Source: Pseudomonadota bacterium (lineage in GTDB: Bacteria; Myxococcota; Myxococcia; Myxococcales; Myxococcaceae). Taken from it: a stretch of DNA of 64,000 bases. Below, piece after piece: positions 16,773 through 26,181 of this stretch (its first letter is position 1; every line of letters starts with the position of its first letter). Location: positions 1-64,000 of the forward strand of contig JAFAFL010000146.1 of assembly GCA_023423535.1 (NCBI GenBank), read 5' to 3'. A program made the position numbers and the translations under genes. The notes beneath the pieces are model-generated. The model did no database searches and was not told where the DNA came from. It saw only the letters and a program-made list of their open reading frames with translations.

Positions 16773-18103
16773 TGAGCGTGCGGATGACGAGGCGCGGACT
16801 CCTCAAGGGCGCAGCCGGACTGGCCCTGGCGCTGCCGCTGTTGCCGTCGCTGCAGGCGCGGGCGCAGACGCGGGGCGGGGGCATCTACCCGAAGCGGTTC
16901 ATCACCTTCTTCCACCCGAACGGTGTGCTGCCCTCGCACTGGTTTCCGCAGCAGAGCGCGAACGAGCGCGACTTCAGCTTCGCCCCGAGCCTGCAGCCGC
17001 TGGAGCCCTTCCGCGAGGACGTGCTGCAGCTGGTGGGCGTGGACCTCAAGTGCGTGGCGCCGGGCCCGGGTGAGCCGCACCAGCGAGGCATGGGCGCGCT
17101 CTTGACCGGCTGGCACCTCAACGAGGGCAACATGGTCGGCGGCGACGGTTCGCTCGCCGGCTGGGCGAAGGGCATCTCCATCGATCAGCGCATCGCGCAG
17201 GTGCACGGCAGCGAGACGAAGCTGGGCTCGCTGCTGCTCGGCATCCGCTCGAAGGGCGGCGACGTCCGGCATCACCTCTCCTACGCGGGCGACAACCAGC
17301 CGCTGCCGGTGATCGACGATCCGGTGCAGGCCTGGAACCGCGCGTTCGCGGACTTCACCGGCTCGGATCCGGAGGCGCTGCGCATCCGGCGGCGGCGCGG
17401 CTCGGTGCTCGACGCGGTGCGCGGACAGCTGGCGGAGATCCAGAAGCGGCTCCCGGGCGAGGAGCGTGTGCAGCTCGATCAGCACCTCGCGCTGGTGCAG
17501 GACCTCGAGCGGCGGCTGGCCGCGACGACGAACGGCGCGATGTGCGAGCGGCCGCAGACGCCGGCGACGATGGCACCGGACAGCTCGACGACGATGCCCG
17601 ACGTGTCGCAGCTGCAGATCGACCTGATGGTGATGGCGATGGCGTGCGACATCACGCGGGTGGGCTCGCTGCAGTTCTCGCAGGCGCAGAACCACATCAA
17701 CTTCCCCTGGCTCGAGAGCCACTGGGACGGCCACGCGCTCTCGCATCTGGGCTCGAGCGATCCGGGCCGGCAGGAGATCGCGCTGCGCGATCGCTGGTAC
17801 GCGGAGAAGTTCGCGTACCTCCTCGGGCGGCTGAAGGCGATCCCCGAGGGCGACGGCACCATGCTCGACCACACGCTGGTCTTCTGGTGCAACGAGCTCA
17901 GCGAGGGCTACACGCACAGCCACGTCGGCATGCCGTTCGTGCTGGCGGGCGGCGCGGCCGGGTTCAGGAACGGGCGCTGCGTCCGCTACAACGGTGCCTC
18001 GCACTCGAACCTGCTGCTCTCCATCCTGCGCGGCTTCGACATCGACGACGCCACGTTCGGGAACCCGGAGTTCCAGAGCGGAGAGCTCGGCGGGCTGACG
18101 TAG
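16769..18103 (+). CDS. DUF1552-family protein with Tat signal
   Basis: A 444-residue protein with a twin-arginine leader (MTRRGLLKGAAGLALALPLL) and the DUF1552 layout: YPKRFITFFHPNGVLPSHW, SYAGDNQPLP, ERRLAATTNG, ending with NELSEGYTHSHVGMPFVLAG and SHSNLLLSILRGFD. It is a metal-independent-looking relative of sulfatase/phosphatase folds of unknown role. The start is GTG (16769) or the next ATG (16772), within the DUF1592 stop. Paired occurrence with DUF1592 is common in Myxococcota and Planctomycetes. Confidence 0.85.
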   Translation: MMSVRMTRRGLLKGAAGLALALPLLPSLQARAQTRGGGIYPKRFITFFHPNGVLPSHWFPQQSANERDFSFAPSLQPLEPFREDVLQLVGVDLKCVAPGPGEPHQRGMGALLTGWHLNEGNMVGGDGSLAGWAKGISIDQRIAQVHGSETKLGSLLLGIRSKGGDVRHHLSYAGDNQPLPVIDDPVQAWNRAFADFTGSDPEALRIRRRRGSVLDAVRGQLAEIQKRLPGEERVQLDQHLALVQDLERRLAATTNGAMCERPQTPATMAPDSSTTMPDVSQLQIDLMVMAMACDITRVGSLQFSQAQNHINFPWLESHWDGHALSHLGSSDPGRQEIALRDRWYAEKFAYLLGRLKAIPEGDGTMLDHTLVFWCNELSEGYTHSHVGMPFVLAGGAAGFRNGRCVRYNGASHSNLLLSILRGFDIDDATFGNPEFQSGELGGLT

Positions 18104-18119
18104 AGCAGCCCAGAGGTCC

Positions 18120-19091
18120 TCAGCGCTGCCCAAGCCTCGTCTGACCGACGAAGGTGGGACGCCCGCCCGCGCGCAGCTCCGCCTCCCACGCGAGCAGCCG
18201 CGCCCCGCCCATCTTCCACAGCGGGCGCGCGCGCTCGAGGTAGTCGAGCACCGCGGCGCGCTCTCCCCGGTCCAACAGCCGCGCGGCGAGCGACATGTCC
18301 GGACCGAAGGACTCGAGCTTCGGCGTGGCAGGGACCTCCGCTGCCGCGCGCAGGTGCTCCTTCGCGGCGCCCACGTCGTCTGCGTCCAGCGCCGCATGTC
18401 CGAGGACGAGGTCGGCGAGATGCGCGGCGTCTCCCGTTCGCCACTGCGCGGGCGCACGCCGCACCAGCGCCAGCAGCTCGCGGGCACCCTCCTCCGCCAG
18501 AGAGCGCGAGGCGCGCGTCGCCTCCGCGAAGGCCGCTTCGACCAGCTCCACGAGCGCCTCGAACCTGTCGAGCGGCTCCTCCGCCTCCTCGAGTGCGAGC
18601 TCCAGCTCGGCGAGCGTCGGCCGGTCGCGTGGCTCGAGCGACTGCAGCGGGTAGTCGAGTGGGAACGCCTCCCACAGCGCGGAATCCACCAGCTGCAGTC
18701 GGTAGCGCAGCTGCTCCGCGAAGGGCCGGTCGAGCTGCGAGAAGAAGCGCGACGCGTGTGCGAGCACCCGGGCATCGCGCGGGGTCGCCTCGACGTGCGC
18801 GCGCCAGAGCTGACCTGCATGCGCGGCGGCGCCTTCGTCCGGAGGAACTCCGAAGGGCGTGGCGAGCACCGGTGATTGCGGTGCGTGCGCGATGAGGTGC
18901 AGCACGTGGAGAGACGCTTCGAGCGCGTGTTCCGGTGAATCCAACGCGGCCTGCGCGTGCCACACCAGCAGCCGCGTGCGCGCGGAGACGTCGTCCGGGT
19001 CCCGGCGCAGCGCGTCCTCCAGCTCGCGGGCCTGCCGCTCGTCGAGGAGGAAGCCGGCGATGAGATCGTCAGCGTCGTTGGGAGGCGACAT
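18120..19091 (-). CDS. Helical-repeat protein of unknown function
   Basis: A 323-residue cytoplasmic-looking protein, almost all helical and rich in Ala, Leu, Glu and Arg. It has TPR-like stretches such as DDVSARTRLLVWHAQAALDS, and a late GRPTFVG. No signal peptide, no membrane segment, no catalytic motif. It is convergent with the DUF1552 gene (16 bases between the stops). I do not recognise the family. Confidence 0.7.
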   Translation of the reverse strand: MSPPNDADDLIAGFLLDERQARELEDALRRDPDDVSARTRLLVWHAQAALDSPEHALEASLHVLHLIAHAPQSPVLATPFGVPPDEGAAAHAGQLWRAHVEATPRDARVLAHASRFFSQLDRPFAEQLRYRLQLVDSALWEAFPLDYPLQSLEPRDRPTLAELELALEEAEEPLDRFEALVELVEAAFAEATRASRSLAEEGARELLALVRRAPAQWRTGDAAHLADLVLGHAALDADDVGAAKEHLRAAAEVPATPKLESFGPDMSLAARLLDRGERAAVLDYLERARPLWKMGGARLLAWEAELRAGGRPTFVGQTRLGQR

Positions 19092-19109
19092 CGTGCTTCG
19101 CGGCTTCGT

Positions 19110-19937
19110 TCAGATCGTGTTCGACGGGGCTGGCGCGGGCACGAGCGGAGGCTCCGAGGGTTTGTCCTCTACCGGCGGCGCGGGTGCAGGCGGCGTGGGC
19201 GTGGGCGCGGAGGGTTCGGGTGACGGCGCAGGTGCCTCATGCGGCGATGGCGCGGCCGAGGGCGCGCGGCGCTCCGGCTTCAGCTCGCGTCCGGTCAGCC
19301 TCGCCATCCGCTCCACCGACTGCACCGTGGCCTCCTTCAGCGCGGTCGTCCCCGCGAGCGACACCTTCGGCCGGTCGCTCACGCCCGCGAACATGGGGAA
19401 CAGGCCGCTGTACGTGGTGAGCCGGTCCCGCCAGAGCTCGTTGCCGTAGTCGTCCCACGCGAGCACGTGGGTGAGCATCTCCACACGCCCCTGACCGAGC
19501 TTCAGGTGCAGGCCCGAGTCGAGCCTCGGCCAGCCGTACACCGCGACGATGAAGTCCGCGCCCGCGCAGGTGGCGAGCCCGGAGACCTCCCTGCCGGTGA
19601 GCTGCACGCGCGCGAGGCCCTTCGCGGTCGTCCCGCTCTCGATCTTCGACGCGGGGAGCCGGTGGTAGAAGCTGCAGCGGTTGACGGTCTCGGTCGGCAC
19701 CACCTCGAAGCCCGCGGAGGCCAGCGCGTCGGCGAACGCGGCGTAGGCGGTGTCCACCTCCTCGATGCGCATGGGCAGGCCGAAGCCGCGAACGGGCTCG
19801 GACTGGTACGAGACCACCGCCACCTTCGTCTTCGTCCCCAGCGCGTCCGGCTTCACCCTCGGCCACTTCGCGCAACCTGCGCCCGCTCCGGAGAAGACGA
19901 GCACGACGACCGCCAGCACCCAACGCGTGAGCTTCAT
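19110..19937 (-). CDS. Envelope lipoprotein with Pro-rich C-terminus
   Basis: A 275-residue lipoprotein: signal and lipobox GAGAGC at about 17-22, then a globular domain of about 190 residues (VAVVSYQSEPVRGFGLP, ATCAGADFIVAVYGWPR) and a low-complexity Pro/Ala/Ser tail from about 220 on. The tail could span the peptidoglycan. The ATG at 19937 overlaps the stop of the SEC-C gene by four bases, so the two are co-translated. Function unknown. Confidence 0.75.
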   Translation of the reverse strand: MKLTRWVLAVVVLVFSGAGAGCAKWPRVKPDALGTKTKVAVVSYQSEPVRGFGLPMRIEEVDTAYAAFADALASAGFEVVPTETVNRCSFYHRLPASKIESGTTAKGLARVQLTGREVSGLATCAGADFIVAVYGWPRLDSGLHLKLGQGRVEMLTHVLAWDDYGNELWRDRLTTYSGLFPMFAGVSDRPKVSLAGTTALKEATVQSVERMARLTGRELKPERRAPSAAPSPHEAPAPSPEPSAPTPTPPAPAPPVEDKPSEPPLVPAPAPSNTI

Positions 19938-21919
19938 TTCCACCTCTTCAGCGCCGTCATCAGACCTTCGCGGTGCACCACGTCCTCCACGCGCAGCACG
20001 TCGGGCTCGAGCCGGAAGAACATGCGGTGGTGGATGCCGATGCGCGCGGAGAGCAGCTCCTTCACGCCCTGCAGCCGCTTTGCCTCGCCCCACGCGGCCG
20101 GCTCTCCGGTGGCCAGCGCGGTGGCCTTCGCGATCGCCGCGCGGCTGATGCGCAGGGGCAGCTCCTCCAACGACGTGCGCGCGGCGGCGGAGAACTCCGG
20201 GAAGAGCAGGCCCACCGGACGCTGGCCCTCGTCGAGCGACTCCTCGCCGGGCTCTTCGCTCTCCACGTCACGGTCGTCGTCGCCGGTGTCGGAGGCACCA
20301 CGCGGCGTCTCCGTCGTCACCTGCTCCAGCGCGTGCCGCAACTCGGCGCGCTCGCGGTTCCCTTCGGCGATGAGGCCCTTGAGCTCCTCCACCTTCGCGC
20401 GCAGGCGCTTCTCCGCCTCCACGTCTCGCGCGGGTCGGTCGCCGGGGTCCTGTGGTCCCGCGACCTCCACCTTCGCGGCCTCGAGCTGTTTCTGGAGGGC
20501 CTCGATGCGGCGCGTGGCCTCCTCCAGTCCCTTGCGGAACTCGGCCGCCTTCGCCTCCACCTGCTTGCGGTCGCGGAATGCGGCGGTGCGAGCCAGACGC
20601 TCGGTGCGCTTCGCGTCCGGATCCTTCGCGTAGAGCCGGTAGAGGTCCTCGGCGGGCTCGGTGCCCTTGATGTTCAGCTGCTGCCGCAGCGCCTTCACCG
20701 ACTGCAGCAGCGTCTGCGCGTCCGAGAGCCGCTCGCGCGAGATCGCGCCGCGGGCGACGACGATGCCCAGAGACGGTGCGCGACGGAGGAGAAGGAAGGC
20801 GAGCTCGGCGAGGTACTCGTGCTTCGGGTAGAGCAGCCCGGTGTCCGCCAAGGCGTTGAGTTTGCTCAGCAATTCGGACGGCTGCTTCAACAGCCCGAGC
20901 TCGATCTCGTCGCTGGGGAAGATGAGCGACTTGTCCTTCACCAGCGCGAGCTGCCGCTCCGCCACCGCCACGCGGTCTCCGTCGATCGCGTAGTGCACGA
21001 CGTCGAGCCGGTAGTCGTCGATGGTGGACTTCTCCGGCAGGTCCCTACGCTCGGCGAGCAGCGACAGCGCGCGCTCGACCTTGTCCCAGCGCCGCAGATC
21101 CACGAACCGGTAGAGCGCCTCCACCAGCGGCAGCGTGCGCAGCTCCGCGAGCTCCAGCCGCGCGAGATCCTGCACGCGCAGCTCGCGCACGCCCTCCGGC
21201 GAGAGCAACCGCGTCGCCTCGCGCAGCTGCTCCTTCGGAGACTGCTGCGGGGAGAGCGCCTCGGGGTTCAGCGCGTGGCACTTCTTGAACTTCTGCCCGC
21301 TGCCGCACGGGCACAGATCGTTGCGCCCGACCTTCGGGCCCGCGCGCGCGGGGAGGATCGGCACGTGCTGCTCGAGCTTCTCCGGGATGACCTCCATCAG
21401 AGGACCGGTGCGCTGCTGCGCCAGTGCCTCGCGCAGCTTCAGCGAGGCTGTGGACGGGCCCTTCGGATCGTCGCGCAGCAGGAGCACCGCGGCGTCGTCC
21501 ACACGCGCGATCGCGGTCGAGCTCTGGATGACGCGGTTGAGCCGGCGCTCGAGCAGCGGCACCAGGCGCTCGGGCACCGGCGACTCGGTCCCCACGACAT
21601 CCGCGGCCATGAAGAGCGCGAGCGCGTCGTTCTCGTCGCCCATCGCGTCCTCTTCGAGGAGCTCGGTGAGCATCGCCAGGCGGTCGCCTTCTGCGCGGCC
21701 CGCGAGCACGGCGAAGATCGTCTCGCTGTCGAGCTCGGGCAGAAGGCGCTTCACCTCCGAGGTGGAGGGGGCGCGTCCGGCGTGGAGCATCGCCAGCAGC
21801 AGCGCGGTGGCCTCGTCCACCTCTCCCGCGTCGAGCAGTCGCGTGAGCTCGGCGGCCGGATCGAGATCGCCGGCGGTGAGGCGGGCGGAGAGCGTTTCGA
21901 CCTCGCGGCGCAGGTTCAT
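19934..21919 (-). CDS. Large cytoplasmic protein with SEC-C zinc motif
   Basis: A 661-residue protein. Near residue 200 it has VGRNDLCPCGSGQKFKKCH, a complete SEC-C motif (C-x-C...C-H) that binds zinc as in SecA tails. Helical repeats precede and follow it, and a coiled coil (about 470-570: ATRRIEALQKQLEAAKVEVA, then KRLRAKVEELKGLI) precedes a C-terminal domain of about 100 residues ending LMTALKRWK. The ATG at 21919 follows no overlapping gene. The motif suggests a role in protein handling or ribosome contact. The actual function is unknown. Confidence 0.75.
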   Translation of the reverse strand: MNLRREVETLSARLTAGDLDPAAELTRLLDAGEVDEATALLLAMLHAGRAPSTSEVKRLLPELDSETIFAVLAGRAEGDRLAMLTELLEEDAMGDENDALALFMAADVVGTESPVPERLVPLLERRLNRVIQSSTAIARVDDAAVLLLRDDPKGPSTASLKLREALAQQRTGPLMEVIPEKLEQHVPILPARAGPKVGRNDLCPCGSGQKFKKCHALNPEALSPQQSPKEQLREATRLLSPEGVRELRVQDLARLELAELRTLPLVEALYRFVDLRRWDKVERALSLLAERRDLPEKSTIDDYRLDVVHYAIDGDRVAVAERQLALVKDKSLIFPSDEIELGLLKQPSELLSKLNALADTGLLYPKHEYLAELAFLLLRRAPSLGIVVARGAISRERLSDAQTLLQSVKALRQQLNIKGTEPAEDLYRLYAKDPDAKRTERLARTAAFRDRKQVEAKAAEFRKGLEEATRRIEALQKQLEAAKVEVAGPQDPGDRPARDVEAEKRLRAKVEELKGLIAEGNRERAELRHALEQVTTETPRGASDTGDDDRDVESEEPGEESLDEGQRPVGLLFPEFSAAARTSLEELPLRISRAAIAKATALATGEPAAWGEAKRLQGVKELLSARIGIHHRMFFRLEPDVLRVEDVVHREGLMTALKRWK

Positions 21920-21941
21920 GGCGTGCGGACCTGTAGCCCCT

Positions 21942-22850
21942 TCAGCGCTCGAAGACGAGCGGCAGCGTGACCTGCGACGGCGCCTTTGCCCGCGGGAAGC
22001 GCAGGCCTCGCACGGTGCGGAGGATGAAGGCGACCAGCGCCTTGCGCTCGCGCTCCGCGTGGCCCGGGGTGCGCGTGGTGTCGGAGAGGACGCGCACGCC
22101 CTGGGTCTCACCTTCGGCCGTCACACCGAAGCCCACGCTGAGCAGGCCGGAGAGCTCGAGCCCCTCGTTGAGCTTCGTTCCCAGTGCCTCGGTCAGAGCG
22201 TCGATGCGCGACTGCAGCACCGAGGTCCGCAAGGGGCCTTCGATGAACGGGCGCGGCTGCACGAACCAGCCGTGGATGACGAGGCGGCCCTCGCGCGGAT
22301 CCTTCACCCCTTCGACGCGACGCACGCCGTGGGGGATGCGCGGATCGAAGACGGTGAGCCGGTTGAAGAGCGGCGGCACCGCGCGGAGCACGTCTTCCTC
22401 TTCGTAGCCGCGGGACGACGAAAAGCCGCTCCACCAGTCGAGCACCTCGTCGCGCAGGAGCAGCGTCTCCCCACCCTTGAAGCGCCGCGTGCGCCACGGG
22501 GTGAGCGAGAACACGAAGGCCCACTGACCGTGCGGCACGTCGCCGTGGAGGTTCTGCTCGCAGCCGTCGAGGTAGCAGGAGAGCCACGGCGGCGAGACGT
22601 CATGACAGCCCAGCGTGCGCCGGCCCCACCAGACGAGCTGCTGGTGGAACGCGTCGTAAAGCTCCGCGGGGAAGTAGTGGTACGCGGGCGTGCGCAGCGC
22701 GGTGTACTGCCCGGGCACGTGCCACCAGTCCCAGACGAAGCGGTCGCCGCGCGCCTGGCGGGGATCGGCAAAGCGCTCGTCGAAGTGTGAGCGCAGCGCC
22801 TTCGCGCCGTCGAAGAAGCCATCCGTGGTGAGGACCGAGGTGCGTGCCAT
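21942..22850 (-). CDS. Prolyl-hydroxylase-like dioxygenase fused to an AgmX-like domain
   Basis: A 302-residue protein. Residues 1-200 fit the 2-oxoglutarate/Fe(II) dioxygenase fold, with LHGD (His102, Asp104), PHGVRRVEG (His174) and GRLVIHGWF (Arg189) at the metal and co-substrate positions. Residues 225-302 look like the AgmX/TonB C-terminal fold: SGLLSVGFGVTAEGETQGV, then LRTVRGLRFPR and TLPLVFE. No signal peptide is visible, although AgmX-like domains are normally periplasmic. The gene is followed by the SEC-C gene (22 bases). Substrate unknown. Confidence 0.75.
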   Translation of the reverse strand: MARTSVLTTDGFFDGAKALRSHFDERFADPRQARGDRFVWDWWHVPGQYTALRTPAYHYFPAELYDAFHQQLVWWGRRTLGCHDVSPPWLSCYLDGCEQNLHGDVPHGQWAFVFSLTPWRTRRFKGGETLLLRDEVLDWWSGFSSSRGYEEEDVLRAVPPLFNRLTVFDPRIPHGVRRVEGVKDPREGRLVIHGWFVQPRPFIEGPLRTSVLQSRIDALTEALGTKLNEGLELSGLLSVGFGVTAEGETQGVRVLSDTTRTPGHAERERKALVAFILRTVRGLRFPRAKAPSQVTLPLVFER

Positions 22851-22985
22851 GGCGCGCGGACCCTAACCGAAGCGGTCGCCTTGCGGACCGGCCGTGAAGC
22901 AGGCGGCAGGGCGGGAAGATCTTCCGCGTGTTGCTGCACGCGAGCAGGCGACCTCACCGTCTGGACATCACCCCAGGAGGCTCAC

Positions 22986-23858
22986 GTGCGCACCAGACTC
23001 TTCTCCGCGCTCATCGCGCTCACACTTCCGGCCGCCGCGCTCGCGCAGAGCGGCACCGACTCGAATGATCCACAGCTCGATCCGACGTTCCCCAGCTGGG
23101 AGGAGGAGGAGACCTTCTCGCCTCCTCCGCCGCCACCGCCCGGCGCGGAGCAACCGCTGTCGCAGACACCGCCGGAGCAGCAAAGCGCTCAGCCTTCAGC
23201 GCAGCAGCCGGCCGCGCCCGTAACCCCGCCCCCGGCACAACCCGCGCAGCCGCAGCCGCAGGTGACGGTCATCCAGAACCAGGGCGACGCGACGGCGAAG
23301 GTCGATGAGTCCGAGTCGAAGGCGCGCGCGATTGAGCGCGATGACCGCGGCATCGTGGTGATGGGTCAGGCGGGTGTGCTCACCTACACCGGCGAGGCCG
23401 CGAGCGTGACGCGTCCAGGAAGCACCTACGGCGTCGCGGTGGGACTGGATCTGACGCGCGGCATCACCACCGAGCTGGGCTACCTCGGTGCGTCCTACCG
23501 GACCGAGAGCGACAACGGCTCGGTCGGGATGACGGAGAACGGCGCGCAGGCGCTGGTGCAGCTCGGGCCACAGCAGCGCGACTTCCACCCCTTCGCCATG
23601 TTCGGCCTGCAGCTGTCGCGCGTGAATGCGCTGGAACGCGGTGACGTGTCGCCCGAGGTCCGTGACGCGACGCACCTCAAGCTGCCGATGGGCGCGGGCA
23701 TCAACTACACGGTGCCTTCGGATGCGGACGCGGAGATCACCGTGGGCGCGCGAGCGGCGTACAACTTCACGCTCGACGCAGGCGCGTTCCCTACCCTCAA
23801 CGAGCCGGCTGCCGCGAACCAGTTCACCGGCATGGCCGTGGTGGGCGGGCGCTTCTAG
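22986..23858 (+). CDS. Probable outer-membrane beta-barrel protein
   Basis: A 290-residue exported protein: signal peptide RTRLFSALIALTLPAAALAQ, a Pro/Gln/Glu-rich linker (about 30-110), then about 180 residues of alternating beta-strands (GIVVMGQAGVLTYTGEA, TTELGYLGASYRTES, AEITVGARAAYNF) that end in GRF, a typical barrel C-terminus. The GTG start follows AGGAGG, an ideal ribosome site, at 22975-22980. Function unknown. Confidence 0.78.
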   Translation: MRTRLFSALIALTLPAAALAQSGTDSNDPQLDPTFPSWEEEETFSPPPPPPPGAEQPLSQTPPEQQSAQPSAQQPAAPVTPPPAQPAQPQPQVTVIQNQGDATAKVDESESKARAIERDDRGIVVMGQAGVLTYTGEAASVTRPGSTYGVAVGLDLTRGITTELGYLGASYRTESDNGSVGMTENGAQALVQLGPQQRDFHPFAMFGLQLSRVNALERGDVSPEVRDATHLKLPMGAGINYTVPSDADAEITVGARAAYNFTLDAGAFPTLNEPAAANQFTGMAVVGGRF

Positions 23859-23915
23859 GCGACCCGTCGGCGGCGTTCGCGGCGGGGGACGGCGGGGCGG
23901 TAGAGTGCGCAGCGC

Positions 23916-24971
23916 ATGCCCTCTCGCGCCGCCGCGAACCGCCCCGCCTTCTCCTCCGCGCTCGTCCCCTTCGTCCTCGGCTACGTCCGCGCGCACGGCC
24001 ACGATCCCGACGCGCTGGCGCAGAGGCTCCTGCCGAATGCGAACGCGAGTGCGAGTGCGACCGCGAACGCGAACGCGCTGACCACCGGCGCGGTAAGCCT
24101 CACGCCCTCCTCCTTCCGGCGGCTGATGGACGCGGCGGCGAAGCTGGTGGGCGACGAGCTCTTCGGCCTGCACCTCGCGGCTGCGATGCCTCGCGGCGCC
24201 TACGGGCTCCTCGAGTTCGCGCTGCGAAGCGCACCGGACGCGCGTACCGCGCTGGAGCAGCTCGTGCGCTACGGCGCGCTGATCAACCCGGCGGTGCGCT
24301 TCTGGCTCGAGCCGGGCGACGACGAGCTCGCCATCCACCATCGGCTACCGGAAGATCCGCAGGGCATCGGCCGGCACGGCAACCTCTTCACGGTGGCGCG
24401 GCTCTTCGCGATCGGCCGCGAGATGGTCGGCCCCGCGTTCGTGCCCACGCGGGTCTGGCTCGCGCACAAGGAGCGCCTTGCGCCGCCGGAGCTCGCCCGA
24501 TTCTTCGGCACCGACCGGATCGAGTTCGGCCGCACGAGCAACGGGCTCTCCTTCAATCTCGCCACCCTGCAGACGCCGCTGCCCGCCGCCGATCCGGCGC
24601 TGAACGCGGTGCTGCGCGAGCACGCGAACCGGCTGCTCGGAGAGGTCGATCCGGAAGGCATCCACGAGCGCACCCGCCGGGCGATCCTCGCGCGCCTGCC
24701 GCAGGGAGAGGTGTCGCTCGCGGCGGTGGCGAAGACGCTGCACCTCACCGAACGCACCCTGCAGCGCCGCCTCACCGAAGACGGCGTGCCCTTCGCGTCG
24801 ATGGTCACGGAGCTTCGCGGAGAGCTCGCGCGCCGCTACCTCCTCGAGGAAGGCCTGCCGGTCACCGAGGTCGCCGAGCGGCTCGGATACCGCGATGCGC
24901 CCGCCTTCGTGCGCGCCTTCAAGCGGTGGACGGGACAGACGCCGGCCGCCTGGCGCGCCGCCGCAGGCTGA
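23916..24971 (+). CDS. AraC-family transcriptional regulator (OruR-like)
   Basis: A 351-residue regulator with an N-terminal arabinose-binding-like domain (FRRLMDAAAKLVGDELFGLH, GAYGLLEFALRSAPDARTAL) and a C-terminal AraC DNA-binding domain: LAAVAKTLHLTERTLQRRL and VTEVAERLGYRDAPAFVRAF, then KRWTGQTPAAWR. The hinge near residues 41-54 is encoded by a short hexanucleotide repeat and reads NANASASATANANA. The ligand and targets are unknown. Confidence 0.9.
   Translation: MPSRAAANRPAFSSALVPFVLGYVRAHGHDPDALAQRLLPNANASASATANANALTTGAVSLTPSSFRRLMDAAAKLVGDELFGLHLAAAMPRGAYGLLEFALRSAPDARTALEQLVRYGALINPAVRFWLEPGDDELAIHHRLPEDPQGIGRHGNLFTVARLFAIGREMVGPAFVPTRVWLAHKERLAPPELARFFGTDRIEFGRTSNGLSFNLATLQTPLPAADPALNAVLREHANRLLGEVDPEGIHERTRRAILARLPQGEVSLAAVAKTLHLTERTLQRRLTEDGVPFASMVTELRGELARRYLLEEGLPVTEVAERLGYRDAPAFVRAFKRWTGQTPAAWRAAAG
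24039..24077 (+). repeat. Hexanucleotide repeat inside the AraC gene
   Basis: Six or seven consecutive six-base units of the form GCGAAC, GCGAGT or GCGACC, encoding Ala-Asn, Ala-Ser and Ala-Thr pairs in the N-terminal part of the regulator. Since the unit is a multiple of three, changes in copy number would alter the loop length without a frameshift. Confidence 0.7.
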
Positions 24972-25056
24972 AGACGCGACGGGTGGCGCCCGCTGCACAT
25001 CCCTTTGTCGTCGCCGGAGCTCGATCCCTCAGCCCCTGCCAGTGATTCTCCCGACC

Positions 25057-26142
25057 ATGCCCGCGAACATCCGCACGCCGCAGTCACGCGCCACGCAGCC
25101 CGTCTCGAAGAAGCCCCAGGCTTCGAGCAACACCGTGGCCACGGCGAACGCGCCGGCCTCGTCACGCCGCGCCGGCTTCGACCTGAAGGACCACTTCGCG
25201 GCGCTCGTCCCCGAACCCTTCCGCCGAGGCGAAGGTCCGAAGATCGATCCCTTCAACGCCGCCAAGGATTGGATGAGCGACCGGCTCTTCGGAGCGCAGG
25301 CGCCGAAGGGAGATCCGGACAAGCTCACCGGCCCGCAGCGCGTCGCGTACGGACCGCTTCAGGCAGCGCCGGTGCTCAAGCGCCCGGTGGTGATGATCCC
25401 CGGCCTCACCATGCCGGCGGCCTCGTTCGATCGCGCAGGTCAAGGTCTCGCGAAGAACAAGGCGAACGGTCCGGTCGCGGTGTACGTCGCGTCGGAGGAC
25501 AAGTTCCGGCTCGGCGGCAAGGGCGGACGCGAACTCTCCGCTTCCGAGCTGCGCGCGGTGAAGATCTTTCAGGTTGAGTTCCGCGATCCCTGGGCCGCGC
25601 CGACGGTGAAGGCGCCGCAGATCGATCGCGCAATGTCGCGGATCTCTCAGGCCACGCAGGCAGCGTCGCTGGACGTCGTCACCCACAGCGCGGGCGGGAC
25701 GGACTTCCGGCTCTACCTGCAGAACCGGAACCCCGCCGCGGGTCCGCAGCTCGAACGCGCGATCCTCATCGGGCCCGCGTCGCACGGCACGCAGATCGGC
25801 AACATCGGCGCGGTCGTCGGTGCGCCGGTGAAGAACGTGGACGACGCTGCGCGGGAGCTGGCGGAAGGCTCGAAGCTCATCGCCGACCTCAACGCGCAAT
25901 GGGAGAACCAGCGCGGTCAGCTGCGCGGCGGGGTGACGATCATCGGCACCACCGGCACGCCGACGCTCGGCCCGAAGAAGGGGCTCTTCGAGGACGGCGA
26001 CGGCTACATGCCCGCCGCGCAGCTCGACATGCCGGGTGCGCGCACGGTGCTGATGGAGGGGCCGCACAACACGCCGCTCGCGCACCTCTGGCAGGTCCAG
26101 TACGCAGGCGTGGTCAACGCCGTGTTCGACGGGCTGCGCTGA
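25057..26142 (+). CDS. Alpha/beta-hydrolase, lipase-like
   Basis: A 361-residue protein. After a basic, Ser/Ala-rich N-terminus of about 45 residues there is an alpha/beta-hydrolase core: RPVVMIPGLTMPAASFDRAG (oxyanion region) and SLDVVTHSAGGTDFRLYLQN, whose Ser of HSAGG is the likely nucleophile. Later Asp and His candidates lie in DGDGYMPAAQLDMPG and GPHNTPLAHLWQV. The fold fits triacylglycerol-lipase-like enzymes. No signal peptide is clear. Confidence 0.78.
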   Translation: MPANIRTPQSRATQPVSKKPQASSNTVATANAPASSRRAGFDLKDHFAALVPEPFRRGEGPKIDPFNAAKDWMSDRLFGAQAPKGDPDKLTGPQRVAYGPLQAAPVLKRPVVMIPGLTMPAASFDRAGQGLAKNKANGPVAVYVASEDKFRLGGKGGRELSASELRAVKIFQVEFRDPWAAPTVKAPQIDRAMSRISQATQAASLDVVTHSAGGTDFRLYLQNRNPAAGPQLERAILIGPASHGTQIGNIGAVVGAPVKNVDDAARELAEGSKLIADLNAQWENQRGQLRGGVTIIGTTGTPTLGPKKGLFEDGDGYMPAAQLDMPGARTVLMEGPHNTPLAHLWQVQYAGVVNAVFDGLR

Positions 26143-26181
26143 GCAACGCGCGCTCCTGCGGCCGTCCTCCCTACAGAACGC

